Assembly (NCBI GenBank): GCA_030726725.1
Contig: JANRDC010000015.1
Coordinates: 30,485 to 94,484, forward strand
Length of the DNA stretch: 64,000 bases
Direction: 5' to 3'
DNA from: Flavobacteriaceae bacterium
GTDB taxonomy: Bacteria > Bacteroidota > Bacteroidia > Flavobacteriales > Flavobacteriaceae
Shown here: piece by piece, positions 8,319-17,457 of the stretch
How the letters are laid out: each line of letters starts with the position of its first letter
How positions within the stretch are numbered: position 1 is the stretch's first letter
Position numbers and translations under genes: made by a program
Notes under the pieces: model-generated
The model's database searches: none
The model's input: the letters and a program-made list of their open reading frames with translations, nothing else
Told to the model about the DNA's origin: nothing

Positions 8319-9605
8319 ATGACAAATACTTCGATCAGCAGTTCTCAAGAAGCCATAGCGCTCGAATCCAAATACGGTGCCCATAACTATCACCCACTAC
8401 CGGTGGTGTTACAAAAAGGAGCTGGTGTTTTTGTTTGGGATGTAGAAGGGAAGAGGTATTATGATTTTTTGTCGGCATATTCTGCTGTTAATCAAGGACA
8501 TAGTCACCCAAAAATCACCCAAGCACTAATCGATCAATCCCAAAAGCTCGCTTTGACCTCCCGAGCGTTTTACAACGATCAGTTAGGTCTATACGAGCAG
8601 AAAATCACCAAAACTTTTGGGTTTGACAAGGTCTTGCCGATGAATACAGGGGCAGAAGCTGTGGAAACCGCAATTAAAATTGCTAGAAGATGGGGTTACC
8701 GCGTTAAAAGGATACCGGCTAATCAAGCAAAAATAGTGGTCTGCGCGCATAATTTTCACGGAAGAACCACCACGATCATCTCTTTTTCATCCGATCCAAC
8801 GGCCCAAACAGATTTTGGACCCTATACTGAGGGATTTATTCAGATTCCATATAACGATATTCCCGCATTGGCCAAAGTGTTGGCGTCGGATCCGAACATT
8901 GCCGCCTTTTTGGTGGAGCCTATTCAAGGCGAAGCAGGTGTATTTGTTCCAGATCCTTCCTATTTATCAGCCGCAAGAGCTCTTTGCACCCAACACCAGG
9001 TGCTGTTGATCGCAGATGAGGTGCAGACGGGGATAGCGCGGACGGGTAATTTGTTGGCTAGTTGTGGGCGTTGCACCTGTGCAGATGCGCATTGCAGCGG
9101 TACCCCTGAGGCCAAGCCGGATTTGTTGGTATTGGGCAAAGCGCTGTCCGGCGGCGTTTATCCCGTTTCAGCAGTATTGGCCCAAAATGAAGTAATGGAT
9201 GTCATCGAGCCTGGAAGCCATGGGAGTACATTCGGTGGCAACCCAATCGCTGCTGCAGTAGCTATCGCTGCGCTAGAGGTGGTGGAAGAAGAGCAACTCG
9301 CGCTCAATGCAAGGGTGTTGGGCGAACGATTTAGAAATGCGCTCCAGCAGTATATCGACAGCTCAAAAATTGTTCGTTTGGTGCGCGGTCGTGGACTGCT
9401 GAACGCTATTGTGATCAATGATCACCCTGAAGGGGATACTGCTTGGAACATATGTCTGGCCTTGAGTCGCGAAGGACTTTTGGCAAAGCCTACCCATGGA
9501 AACATCATCAGATTTGCCCCGCCATTAGTGATTACAGCTGAGCAAATAGATGATTGTGTAGCTATTATCACCCGCGTTTTAAGCGCTTTTGAACCCAAAG
9601 CATGA
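8319..9605 (+). CDS. rocD: Ornithine aminotransferase
   Basis: RocD transfers the delta-amino group of ornithine to 2-oxoglutarate, giving glutamate semialdehyde for proline or glutamate synthesis. The 428-residue fold-type I PLP enzyme shows [23 protein letters not shown], the phosphate loop [12 protein letters not shown], the Asp of [12 protein letters not shown] and the Schiff-base Lys in LGKALSGG. Between these last two lies an insert with four cysteines, C249, C252, C254 and C259 (C-x2-C-x-C-x4-C), which could bind a metal; I think related inserts occur in other Bacteroidota but could not check. The stop overlaps the start of the cysteine desulfurase gene (ATGA), so the two are translationally coupled. 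Confidence 0.93.
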   Translation: MTNTSISSSQEAIALESKYGAHNYHPLPVVLQKGAGVFVWDVEGKRYYDFLSAYSAVNQGHSHPKITQALIDQSQKLALTSRAFYNDQLGLYEQKITKTFGFDKVLPMNTGAEAVETAIKIARRWGYRVKRIPANQAKIVVCAHNFHGRTTTIISFSSDPTAQTDFGPYTEGFIQIPYNDIPALAKVLASDPNIAAFLVEPIQGEAGVFVPDPSYLSAARALCTQHQVLLIADEVQTGIARTGNLLASCGRCTCADAHCSGTPEAKPDLLVLGKALSGGVYPVSAVLAQNEVMDVIEPGSHGSTFGGNPIAAAVAIAALEVVEEEQLALNARVLGERFRNALQQYIDSSKIVRLVRGRGLLNAIVINDHPEGDTAWNICLALSREGLLAKPTHGNIIRFAPPLVITAEQIDDCVAIITRVLSAFEPKA

Positions 9606-10750
9606 AACAGATTTATTTTGACCACGCAGCAACGACTCCACTGCGTCCCGAGGTGATTGAAGTGATGCATCAAGCTATGATAGCGCACTTTGGCAATCCG
9701 TCTTCAACACATCAGTTTGGACGCCAAGCTAAATCTGGAGTAGAGCAAGCGCGCAAAACAATTGCGGCCCAGCTCGGGGCACATCCCTCGGAAATTATAT
9801 TTACCTCAGGGGGTACTGAAGCGGATAATATGATCATATACGGCTCAGTTCGCGACCTAGGGGTGCAACGAGTCATTACCACAGCGATTGAACACCACGC
9901 TGTGCTTCATCCACTGGAAGATCTTCGCGATCGCGGTCTGATCGAGTTGGTTTTTTTATCCATCGACGATAGCGGAAATCCAGATTTAAATCAGCTTACA
10001 GCGCTTTTGACCCAGGAATCGACCAAAACTTTGGTGAGCTTAATGCATGTGAACAACGAGATAGGAACGCTTTTAGATGTGTCCAGGGTGGCGCAAATCT
10101 GTCGAGATAACAATGCCTTATTTCACTCGGATACCGTTCAGTCAATCGGGCACTTTACATGGAATTTACAGGAGATTCCCATTGATTTTTTAACTGCAGC
10201 AGCCCATAAGTTTCACGGACCAAAAGGTGTGGGATTTGCCTTTATTCGCAAAAAACACCCCATCAAGCCCTTGATCTCTGGTGGTGCCCAGGAAAGAGGA
10301 TTTAGGGCGGGAACAGAGTCCGTACACAGTATACTGGGGATGGAAAAGGCCTTTGTGCTGGCTTATCAAAATCTGGAACAAGAGAAAGACTATATATCGG
10401 GGCTGAAAAAATATTTCATTGATCAGTTAAAGAGTAGAATTCCGGGAGTTCAGTTTAACGGAGCTTGCAGTGATCCAGAAAAAAGCACCTATACAGTGCT
10501 CAACGTCAGTCTTCCGTTGACTACTGATCAGTCCCTAATGATGTTGTTTCAATTGGATATGCAGGGAATCGCTTGCTCTAAGGGATCTGCATGCCAATCG
10601 GGTAGTACCCATGCGTCTCATGTGCTTACTGAACTGCGCTATGACACTGCTAGAGCGGCCAATGCCATTCGTTTTTCCTTAGCGCACACCAACCAAACCG
10701 ACGAAATTGATTACACCATTGATCAACTGTGCGCATTGATGGCTCAATAA
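9602..10750 (+). CDS. Cysteine desulfurase, NifS/IscS type
   Basis: The PLP enzyme removes sulfur from cysteine and passes it on as a persulfide for Fe-S clusters or thio-modified tRNA. The 382-residue protein has the family start [14 protein letters not shown], the [10 protein letters not shown] loop, the Schiff-base lysine K203 in [10 protein letters not shown], and the persulfide cysteine C331 in KGSACQSGS with a flexible loop like group I enzymes. No scaffold (IscU), ferredoxin or tRNA thiolase gene lies beside it, so the acceptor is unknown. It overlaps rocD by 4 bases. It converges on the M23 peptidase gene 10 bases away with no hairpin between. Confidence 0.92.
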   Translation: MKQIYFDHAATTPLRPEVIEVMHQAMIAHFGNPSSTHQFGRQAKSGVEQARKTIAAQLGAHPSEIIFTSGGTEADNMIIYGSVRDLGVQRVITTAIEHHAVLHPLEDLRDRGLIELVFLSIDDSGNPDLNQLTALLTQESTKTLVSLMHVNNEIGTLLDVSRVAQICRDNNALFHSDTVQSIGHFTWNLQEIPIDFLTAAAHKFHGPKGVGFAFIRKKHPIKPLISGGAQERGFRAGTESVHSILGMEKAFVLAYQNLEQEKDYISGLKKYFIDQLKSRIPGVQFNGACSDPEKSTYTVLNVSLPLTTDQSLMMLFQLDMQGIACSKGSACQSGSTHASHVLTELRYDTARAANAIRFSLAHTNQTDEIDYTIDQLCALMAQ

Positions 10751-10760
10751 ATGGGATCAA

Positions 10761-12440
10761 CTATTTCGTTTTCGTGATTTGGGTAGAAAACACCGATTGG
10801 TTTCCCACTTGATCCGTCACTTCAAGTCGAATTTCATATACACCTGGAGCGTCCACTAAATGGTCTGCATCATAGGTGAGTTGTGCTTTTTTAGGTTCGT
10901 AAGCCAGCAACATCCATTTTCCGTTGATCGTACCTCTATATGACTGAATACCGCTGCCCACGTCACTGATCTTAAAAGTCAGGAAATTGAAAAAAGGTAA
11001 CTTTTGTTGGCGCACAAAGTTTTTAGGTTGGATACTCGGGGGTATCGAATCAAATCCGACTTGATAATGGCCCAAAATTTTTGTCCACGTGGAAAGTTCA
11101 TTGTCTTTTCTAGTGGTAGGGACAAAAACACGCCCTCCTTTTTCTGTGATGCGCATCAATGCGGCAAATGGTTTTCTGTGCTCGGGTATCGAATCCATTG
11201 ACTGGCGTATTCCGATAGATTTTGCCATAGGAATCTGTGGTTTTCCGATCAGTATTCCCGATTTTTTCTCAGCGACCAACAGTGCTGTTTTTTCAAAAAA
11301 CGCATGCTGCGGAATATTGATCTGCCAATTTCCTGATTGGTATTGCCAGGGTTGATCCGGTAGGATGGTCACTTGACCTTGTGGTGCAGTTGCATCCGAC
11401 CAAGGGGGTGAGATGCCTCGATCAGCCACGGTGCCCAAAACAGGAATTTTGCCGTGAGTCGTATTTCCGTTCAGGTCCCAAACCTCCAAATGAAGGGTGT
11501 CTCGCTGATTGATAGCCAGGGTAAACCAACCCTGTTTTTGGTCGTCAGGGGCAAATAACCACCTGACCATAGTTCTGTTTTTTTGGTACTGGGGATAGTC
11601 GATGAGGTAGTTAAATTTTGCGTCATCGCTAAACGAAAATCTTTGGTGTGTTTTTTCATACAGCACTTGATCTCCGAGTTTTACCCGATAACCGTAAATG
11701 CCATTTCTGTTTGCAGCGCCATCTTGTCTGTCAAATCCAGCAACACCTAGGGCAGATGGCCCACTGATGCGCACTTCAGAAGCAATCCAAGATCCTTGCT
11801 GGGGAAGTTGCATGGGGATTTGCCGCTTCTTGATTTGATCTAGATTTTTCCAGGGTTCATAGAGCCATAGCTGTTGGATCATTGGGGGTGTTTGATCGTT
11901 GATCCGAATTCCTTGCGCTGCTGGATTTAAAGGATCAGCGCTTGGTGTATCCCGGATTTCAAAATGCAGGTGAGGAGCTGCAGAACTTCCCGTATTGCCG
12001 CTGAGCCCGATGAGCATTCCCTGGGTGACGGGCAGCTGTTCAGGTGTTAGAAAACGCTCAATTTTATAAGACTCAGCCTCGTATTGCTCTTTTTTTACAA
12101 AGGTTTCTATGGTGCCTGAAAATTTTTGTAGATGTGCATAAACAGTGGTGGTTTGGTTGGGGTGGGTGATATAGATCACCTTTCCATATCCCCAAGGACT
12201 CACCTTGATTCTCGAAACATAACCATCGGCAACAGATCGAATTGGAATACCTTCCCTCTGTTGGGTTTTGAGGTCTAAACCGGCGTGAAAGTGATTGTTT
12301 CTCAACTCTGCAAAATTACCCGCCAATACCAGGGGAATATCCATGGGCGGAAGCAAAGTATCGTTTAAAGTCTGCGTGGCTTTTGCGTAAGTCGCTAGGT
12401 GGATTACTCCAAGCCACAGTAATAATAGAGGTAGGCGCAT
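10761..12440 (-). CDS. M23 family peptidoglycan endopeptidase with long C-terminal beta region
   Basis: A secreted zinc metallopeptidase of 559 residues if started at the ATG at 12440 (MRLPLLLLWLGV), which gives a clean signal peptide; the upstream in-frame part does not. The LytM/M23 domain lies about residues 35-190, with the H-x3-D ligands in HFHAGLDL and the H-x-H motif in APHLHFEI, so it looks active. The remaining 370 residues are predicted beta-rich and end in a possible Ig-like module (DQVGNQSVFSTQI); this part may bind the envelope or a partner. M23 enzymes usually cut stem-peptide crosslinks. It stands alone, divergent from the zapA locus. Confidence 0.9.
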   Translation of the reverse strand: MRLPLLLLWLGVIHLATYAKATQTLNDTLLPPMDIPLVLAGNFAELRNNHFHAGLDLKTQQREGIPIRSVADGYVSRIKVSPWGYGKVIYITHPNQTTTVYAHLQKFSGTIETFVKKEQYEAESYKIERFLTPEQLPVTQGMLIGLSGNTGSSAAPHLHFEIRDTPSADPLNPAAQGIRINDQTPPMIQQLWLYEPWKNLDQIKKRQIPMQLPQQGSWIASEVRISGPSALGVAGFDRQDGAANRNGIYGYRVKLGDQVLYEKTHQRFSFSDDAKFNYLIDYPQYQKNRTMVRWLFAPDDQKQGWFTLAINQRDTLHLEVWDLNGNTTHGKIPVLGTVADRGISPPWSDATAPQGQVTILPDQPWQYQSGNWQINIPQHAFFEKTALLVAEKKSGILIGKPQIPMAKSIGIRQSMDSIPEHRKPFAALMRITEKGGRVFVPTTRKDNELSTWTKILGHYQVGFDSIPPSIQPKNFVRQQKLPFFNFLTFKISDVGSGIQSYRGTINGKWMLLAYEPKKAQLTYDADHLVDAPGVYEIRLEVTDQVGNQSVFSTQITKTK

Positions 12441-12490
12441 ATTGCATAAAATTATAAAAGAAGAATGACACTTTTTTGCCGTTAAATGAT

Positions 12491-12498
12491 TAATTTTG
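12491..12498 (+). promoter_or_regulatory. Candidate -7 box (TAATTTTG) for the zapA locus
   Basis: A perfect TAnnTTTG lies 23 bases before the ATG of the coiled-coil gene. No TTG is found at the expected upstream distance, so only half of the promoter pattern is visible. Confidence 0.4.
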
Positions 12499-12521
12499 TA
12501 AATAAGCATGTTGTTTGCGAA

Positions 12522-12812
12522 ATGAGTGAAATGATCGCCATCGTTGCAGGTTTAGAGCAAAAAGTACAGCAATTGTTGGACAGAAACCACCAGTTAAGGG
12601 CATCAGTGGCCACCTTAAGCGCTAGTAATTCAAGCCTTCAGGACAAACTGGAAGAAAGCCAACGGCAACAATCGCATCTTGAGCATCAAGTTCAAGCGCT
12701 TCAAATGGCACACAGCGTGCTCGGCAGTGATCAAAACACGACCGATGCCAAACAGAAAATGAACACCCTAATCATAGAGCTGGACCGATGCATCGGTGCG
12801 CTCTCAGTGTAG
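12522..12812 (+). CDS. Short coiled-coil protein upstream of zapA
   Basis: The ATG at 12522 gives a 96-residue protein (MSEMIAIV...). Residues about 8-70 show heptad-like spacing of hydrophobic residues with many Gln, Glu and Ser, predicting a parallel coiled coil; there is no signal peptide or membrane segment. The stop is two bases before the zapA start, so the two are cotranscribed. Size, composition and position suggest a ZapB-like or other Z-ring-associated factor, but I see no sequence signature that proves this. A longer upstream start would cover the promoter box. Confidence 0.75.
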   Translation: MSEMIAIVAGLEQKVQQLLDRNHQLRASVATLSASNSSLQDKLEESQRQQSHLEHQVQALQMAHSVLGSDQNTTDAKQKMNTLIIELDRCIGALSV

Positions 12813-12814
12813 TA

Positions 12815-13105
12815 ATGTCGGAGAAATTAAAAATAAAAATCTCCATAGCCGATCGGGTATATCCGCTCACCATCGATCCCAGACAGGAAGAAGGTTTGCG
12901 CAAAGCCGCTAAGCAAATAGAGCTGATGACAAAAAGCTTTGAACAAAACTACGCCGTGCGAGACAAACAAGATGTATTGGCCATGTGTGCCTTGCATTTT
13001 GCCTCTAAAGTCGAACAAAAAGTTTTGAACGATTCCTCCGAATCCAAAGAACTTGCTGAACGATTAACACGATTGGATGACCTCATTGCTGAAGCTATCG
13101 GCTAA
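12815..13105 (+). CDS. zapA: Cell division protein ZapA
   Basis: ZapA is a small cytoplasmic protein that bundles FtsZ filaments at midcell. The 96-residue product has the short N-terminal beta hairpin (KLKIKISIADRVYPLTI) and a long C-terminal helix, including the AMCALHFASKVEQ segment common in Bacteroidota ZapA. The ATG at 12815 directly follows the stop of the coiled-coil gene; an upstream in-frame extension overlaps that gene and is not needed. A probable 6S RNA gene and rny follow, an arrangement I recall from other Bacteroidota. Confidence 0.9.
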   Translation: MSEKLKIKISIADRVYPLTIDPRQEEGLRKAAKQIELMTKSFEQNYAVRDKQDVLAMCALHFASKVEQKVLNDSSESKELAERLTRLDDLIAEAIG

Positions 13106-13139
13106 AACGTTCTTTATCAAGATTCTGCCCACATTGGTC

Positions 13140-13285
13140 AATTTTTGACAAACTCAACACGAATGAATTCGAGGGGGTAAGTCAGTATCCTAGAGCATGC
13201 CTTCACGTCAAGGAAACTCGCATATACTGTTAGCCTTAAACCTGTTTTTTGGAGTTTGTACAAACCCCAACCAGTGTGGGTTTTT
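13140..13285 (+). ncRNA. ssrS: Probable 6S RNA (6S-Flavo type)
   Basis: The 204 bases between zapA and rny contain no gene but do contain RNA structure. ACAAACTC (13148-13155) pairs perfectly with GAGTTTGT (13252-13259) as a closing stem; inside it an unpaired bubble precedes an inner hairpin with CAGTAT (13183-13188) pairing with ATACTG (13224-13229) and TAAG/CTTA flanking it. A stem, open bubble and apical hairpin is the 6S architecture, which mimics an open promoter and sequesters RNA polymerase. A terminator follows immediately. From memory, Bacteroidota genomes carry ssrS between zapA and rny. The 5' end is approximate. Confidence 0.62.
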
Positions 13286-13287
13286 TA
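13262..13287 (+). terminator. Terminator after the 6S RNA
   Basis: AAACCC (13262-13267) pairs with GGGTTT (13278-13283), with a bulged CA/TG extension, and is followed by a T-rich run. It lies between the RNA gene and rny. Confidence 0.6.
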
Positions 13288-13309
13288 TTTTAATTTAAAC
13301 AGACAAACA

Positions 13310-14875
13310 ATGGAAATAACCCCGTGGATCATCGGTGCAATTATGTCAATCCTTGGATTTGGTGCTGCCAAAGTCATGGAAAAAGGCAAGGCATCGAAAA
13401 CCATAGCCAGCGCTAGAAAAGAGGCCTTGGACATCATCAAAAACGCTAAGGTTGAAGCTGAAAACATCAAGAAAGACAAAATTTTTCAAGCGAAAGAAAA
13501 GTTTTTAGAGCTCAAGGCTGAGCACGAACAACACATCGTACAGAAAGACAAGAAAATTGCTGAAGCTGAGAAACGCACCAGAGACAAGGAATCTCAGGTC
13601 AGTTCAGAGTTGGCCCAGAACAAGAAACTGTCCGATCAATTGGAGCGTCAGCTGCAAGAGGTAGCGCAAAAGTCTGAGTTGTTGGACAAAAAACAAGCTG
13701 AGGTTGATCGACTGCACAAGAATCAAGTACAACAACTCGAAGTGATTTCAGGGCTATCGGCCCATGACGCTAAAGAGCAATTGATGACCACCCTGAAGGA
13801 GGAGGCCAAAACAGGTGCTATGGCCTACATGCAAACGGCTATGGAAGAGGCTAAGCTCACCGCGCAACAAGAAGCCAAAAAGATTGTCATCAATACGATT
13901 CAACGTATTGGTACAGAAGAGGCGGTTGAGAATTGCGTCTCAGTTTTTAATTTGGAATCTGACGATGTAAAAGGTAGAATTATCGGTAGAGAAGGGCGAA
14001 ATATACGCGCTATTGAGGCTGCAACAGGTGTTGAAATTATTGTAGATGATACGCCAGATGCGATCATTCTATCTTGCTTTGATTCGGTGCGCAGAGAGAT
14101 TGCGCGACTATCACTACATCGATTGGTGACGGATGGTAGGATACACCCAGCCCGAATCGAAGAGATCGTCAAAAAGACTGAAAAACAGATCGAAGAGGAG
14201 ATTGCTGAGGTGGGCAAGAGAACAGTCATTGATTTAGGTATTCACGGTTTGCACCCTGAATTGATCAAGGCAGTTGGCCGAATGAAGTACCGATCTTCTT
14301 ATGGTCAAAACTTGCTACAACACTCCAGAGAAGTAGCTAAGTTGTGCGGTGTGATGGCTGCTGAGTTGGGCATCAATGCCAAATTGGCCAAACGCGCGGG
14401 ATTGCTACACGATATTGGAAAGGTTCCTCACAGTGAGGCCGACGCAGAAACACCTCACGCGATACTAGGGATGCAGTGGGCAGAAAAATACGGGGAAAAA
14501 CCGGATGTCTGCAACGCGATAGGCGCTCACCATGACGAGATAGAAATGAAGACGCTGATCGCACCTATTGTTCAGGTTTGTGATGCGATTAGCGGTGCGC
14601 GTCCAGGTGCGCGAAGACAAGTATTGGATTCCTATATCCAAAGACTTAAGGATTTGGAAGATATCGCTTTTGGGTTTAAAGGAGTACAGAAAGCGTATGC
14701 TATTCAAGCGGGTAGAGAATTGCGCGTGATCGTTGAAAGCGAGAAAGTAACCGACGAACAAGCCATGGAAATGTCCTTTGAAATATCTCAAAAAATTCAA
14801 ACAGACATGACTTATCCAGGACAAGTAAAAGTTACTGTTATTCGCGAAACCCGCGCAGTAAATGTAGCTAAGTAA
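13310..14875 (+). CDS. rny: Ribonuclease Y
   Basis: RNase Y is a membrane-anchored endoribonuclease that starts mRNA decay. The ATG at 13310 (MEITPWII) gives 521 residues, the family length, and avoids overlap with the terminator upstream. Order: one N-terminal membrane segment (about 5-22), a long Lys/Glu-rich coiled coil (to about 190), a KH domain with [15 protein letters not shown], then an HD domain with the metal motif H-D in AGLLHDIGK and the upstream HSREVA histidine. All catalytic histidines and aspartates I can check are present. It follows the probable 6S RNA gene and ends at a bidirectional terminator. Confidence 0.96.
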   Translation: MEITPWIIGAIMSILGFGAAKVMEKGKASKTIASARKEALDIIKNAKVEAENIKKDKIFQAKEKFLELKAEHEQHIVQKDKKIAEAEKRTRDKESQVSSELAQNKKLSDQLERQLQEVAQKSELLDKKQAEVDRLHKNQVQQLEVISGLSAHDAKEQLMTTLKEEAKTGAMAYMQTAMEEAKLTAQQEAKKIVINTIQRIGTEEAVENCVSVFNLESDDVKGRIIGREGRNIRAIEAATGVEIIVDDTPDAIILSCFDSVRREIARLSLHRLVTDGRIHPARIEEIVKKTEKQIEEEIAEVGKRTVIDLGIHGLHPELIKAVGRMKYRSSYGQNLLQHSREVAKLCGVMAAELGINAKLAKRAGLLHDIGKVPHSEADAETPHAILGMQWAEKYGEKPDVCNAIGAHHDEIEMKTLIAPIVQVCDAISGARPGARRQVLDSYIQRLKDLEDIAFGFKGVQKAYAIQAGRELRVIVESEKVTDEQAMEMSFEISQKIQTDMTYPGQVKVTVIRETRAVNVAK

Positions 14876-14898
14876 TTAAGGTCAATATACTTTTCATG

Positions 14899-14927
14899 AA
14901 AAAGCCTCCATACGGAGGCTTTTTTTT
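14899..14927. terminator. Bidirectional terminator between rny and the DUF349 gene
   Basis: AAAGCCTCC/GGAGGCTTT forms a nine-pair stem with a four-base loop, with an A-run before and a T-run after, so it can work on both strands. It overlaps the stop codon of the convergent DUF349 gene. Confidence 0.85.
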
Positions 14928-16614
14928 ATTCAGCGGTATCTTCTTGAGCTTCTGAAGACTCCTCAGCTTCTTGCGCTGCTTTTTTCTGTTGGTGCTCCTG
15001 TATATTTATTTGTTTGAGTTGGTCCTTTAACTGATCCAATTGCTTGTGGAGCTGGTCGATTTGTTTTTGAACATCTTTGACTACAGGATTGTCCTGAGGA
15101 ACATGACTGAAGAAAGCCAGGTTGTTTTCCAGTTGGCGAATCTTGTCTTGTTCTTCCTCTATTTTTTTTCTGATCACAGCGCGTTCTGATTGTTGTGCAG
15201 GGGCAGAATGAGTTTGACGGCCGCGACCAACTCGCTCCGTGTTTTGGGGTTGTTGGGTTTTCCGCTCTGCTTGTAAGCGTTCAAAATAAGCGTTGCACGC
15301 GGCTTTAAATTCTTTCCATAGCGCATCAGAAAATTTTCTGGGAACATGGCCTACTTCTTTCCACGCTGACTGAATGCGTTTTAATTCGGCGGTATTTGCC
15401 TCATTGATCTCCGCATTGACGAGCCCTTGTGCGATTTCAAGCAAGGATCTTTTTTGCGACAAATGGTCATTCTGATCCTTCTTGATGTTTTTATAAAAGT
15501 TGTTTTTGTTTTTGTTGAATGCTCTGCTCAACTCCTTAAAGTTGCGCCAAACTTTATCGCTTTGTTTGCTGGGTACTTTGCCAATTTCCATAAAGGATTG
15601 GCGCAAAGTCTCCATAGTTTTTATCTGGTTTTGAATTTCTTTATGCGATGTTGGGGCAGTTAGGGTCAGTTCTTTTAATTCTTTTAGGATGGCCTCTTTA
15701 GCCTGCAAGTTTACCTCAAGATCTTTGTCTAGATGGGCAAAATAAGCCTGTCGTTTGTCGTGGATTGTTTTGGTTGCCTTACTAAATCGGTCCCAGATCT
15801 CGTTTCTGTGTTCCTTGTCTACCGGACCCAGATCCTCTTTCCAAATTTTGTGCAGTACTTGTAGTTCCTGAAATGCTTGGTGGATATCGTCTTGTTCCGC
15901 CAATTCTTCTGCCCGAACTACGAGTTTAAGCTTTTCCTCTAGATTGTGTTTAAAGTCCAAGTCGCGCAGTTCGCGATTCAGGTTTAAGAAATCGTAAAAG
16001 ATCTCCATGTGGTGGTGGTAAGTGCGCCATACATCGTTGTATTGATCACGGGGTATAGGGCCCGCATTTTTCCACTCTGTCAGTATTTGTTTAAAATTGT
16101 TGTAGGTGGCATTGATGTCCTCTTCCATGGATATCAATCCTTTCAGGCGTTCGATCAACGTCCACCTCAGTGCCAAATTGTTTTTGAGCTGTATTTCTTG
16201 ACGTTGATAGTGGTCGGCTTTTTTCTCTCGGTATTCTTTGTAAACCTCGTTGAATTGACGTTTGTCTACACTGCTGAATTTAAAGTCCATTTCAACTCCG
16301 CCTTGCGCGATAAATTCCTCTTTTTTAGCTTCAAAAAGAGCTTGATACTGTTGATCAAATGAGGTTTTTATCGCGTCTACATGGCGTTTGATCGCCGATA
16401 TAGATTCGTTCTTGACCAATCGTTGCAATTCTCCCACCAAGTTCTCCATCGCCATACTGGAATAATCCAGAAAAGGTATGTGATGCTTGTCGTAATGGAC
16501 ATCATCTTCTGCAACAGCTGCATTGGAGTTTTCTATCTCGTGCATATGCGCATCAACGGGGCTGTGTACCTCTGGGGATGTGGGCTGTTGATCGGGCGCT
16601 TTCTCTTCTGACAT
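14926..16614 (-). CDS. DUF349 repeat protein
   Basis: A 562-residue, highly charged cytoplasmic protein made mostly of helices. Repeats of about 70-75 residues with a W-K-x-x-G-P/H-V-P-R signature are visible (TEWKNAGPIPRDQ, IWKEDLGPVDKEH, GKVPSKQSDKVWRNF, AWKEVGHVPRKFSD), the hallmark of DUF349. Both ends are low complexity: an acidic, Pro-rich N-terminus and a Gln/Glu-rich coiled C-terminus. The molecular role is unknown. It is last in the TPR-DUF368-DUF368-aroE-DUF349 run, 90 bases after aroE; I see no clear promoter in that gap. Confidence 0.88.
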   Translation of the reverse strand: MSEEKAPDQQPTSPEVHSPVDAHMHEIENSNAAVAEDDVHYDKHHIPFLDYSSMAMENLVGELQRLVKNESISAIKRHVDAIKTSFDQQYQALFEAKKEEFIAQGGVEMDFKFSSVDKRQFNEVYKEYREKKADHYQRQEIQLKNNLALRWTLIERLKGLISMEEDINATYNNFKQILTEWKNAGPIPRDQYNDVWRTYHHHMEIFYDFLNLNRELRDLDFKHNLEEKLKLVVRAEELAEQDDIHQAFQELQVLHKIWKEDLGPVDKEHRNEIWDRFSKATKTIHDKRQAYFAHLDKDLEVNLQAKEAILKELKELTLTAPTSHKEIQNQIKTMETLRQSFMEIGKVPSKQSDKVWRNFKELSRAFNKNKNNFYKNIKKDQNDHLSQKRSLLEIAQGLVNAEINEANTAELKRIQSAWKEVGHVPRKFSDALWKEFKAACNAYFERLQAERKTQQPQNTERVGRGRQTHSAPAQQSERAVIRKKIEEEQDKIRQLENNLAFFSHVPQDNPVVKDVQKQIDQLHKQLDQLKDQLKQINIQEHQQKKAAQEAEESSEAQEDTAE

Positions 16615-16704
16615 ATCAGTGGTGTTTCATGGTTATTACCGGTCAGTAAGATACTAACAACCCAACAAATTCCAAAAAATTGAAGACTAATTACGCGGTC
16701 TAAT

Positions 16705-17457
16705 TTACTGGGGCTTTTTTGTCCAAATACGCCAAGCTTCTTCAGCTTGTTCCACCAACATTTGATAGCCATTAAGGGCTTGAGCACCTTGATTTAACCC
16801 AGCTTTCATAAATGCAGTGACTTCTGGATTGTAGATCAAATCAAACAGTAAATGTCGGTCAGCGAGACATCCATAAGGCAAATCTGGTTTCTGATCTACG
16901 TGGGGAAAAGTACCCACCGGACTACACTGAATGATCAGATGATGTTCGTCTACAACGCCTTGATCGACATCTTTATATGAAATTTGATCTATTTTTGGTG
17001 TGCGCGATACCCATAGATAGGGAATATTCAATTGATCGAGTACGAAGGCGACGGCTTTGGACGCACCACCCGTTCCTAAAATAAGCGCTTTTTTGTGGTG
17101 GGGCTTCAGGTGGGGTTGGAGGGCTTTCTCAAATCCCACTACATCGGTGTTGTATCCAATGAGTCGATCTCCTTCGCGAGCGATGGTATTCACCGCTTGG
17201 ATTTCCGCTGCTGGGCCCCGAAGTTCATCAATCCACTGGATCACCTCTGTTTTGTAGGGGATGGTTACATTCAAGCCTTTAATTGAAGGTTGCTCATCCA
17301 GCATGATTTTTAGCGTCAAGAGATCAGGTAGGTCGAAATTCTCATAACTGTGATCCAACAGTCCAGAGGATTCAAATTTTTGAGCGAAATATCCTCTAGA
17401 AAATGAATAAGCTATATTTCTGCCCAGAAGGCCAAATCTATTTTTTTTGAGCTCCAT
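16705..17457 (-). CDS. aroE: Shikimate dehydrogenase
   Basis: AroE reduces 3-dehydroshikimate to shikimate with NADPH in the aromatic amino acid pathway. The 250-residue enzyme has the substrate-binding N-domain (FGLLGRNIAYSFS, LNVTIPYK with the catalytic Lys, INxxA-like VNTIA, NTDVVGF with the catalytic Asp) and the Rossmann domain with LGTGGASKAV. It is slightly shorter than E. coli AroE (272) but complete. Its start overlaps the end of the upstream DUF368 gene by 20 bases. Confidence 0.94.
   Translation of the reverse strand: MELKKNRFGLLGRNIAYSFSRGYFAQKFESSGLLDHSYENFDLPDLLTLKIMLDEQPSIKGLNVTIPYKTEVIQWIDELRGPAAEIQAVNTIAREGDRLIGYNTDVVGFEKALQPHLKPHHKKALILGTGGASKAVAFVLDQLNIPYLWVSRTPKIDQISYKDVDQGVVDEHHLIIQCSPVGTFPHVDQKPDLPYGCLADRHLLFDLIYNPEVTAFMKAGLNQGAQALNGYQMLVEQAEEAWRIWTKKPQ

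Noticed and set aside
8258..8386. 42-codon open reading frame overlapping the rocD start in another frame (starts MDDFSPQQKQECL)
   Set aside because: Short, no family features, and it overlaps a well-supported gene start. It is expected by chance in such a stretch.
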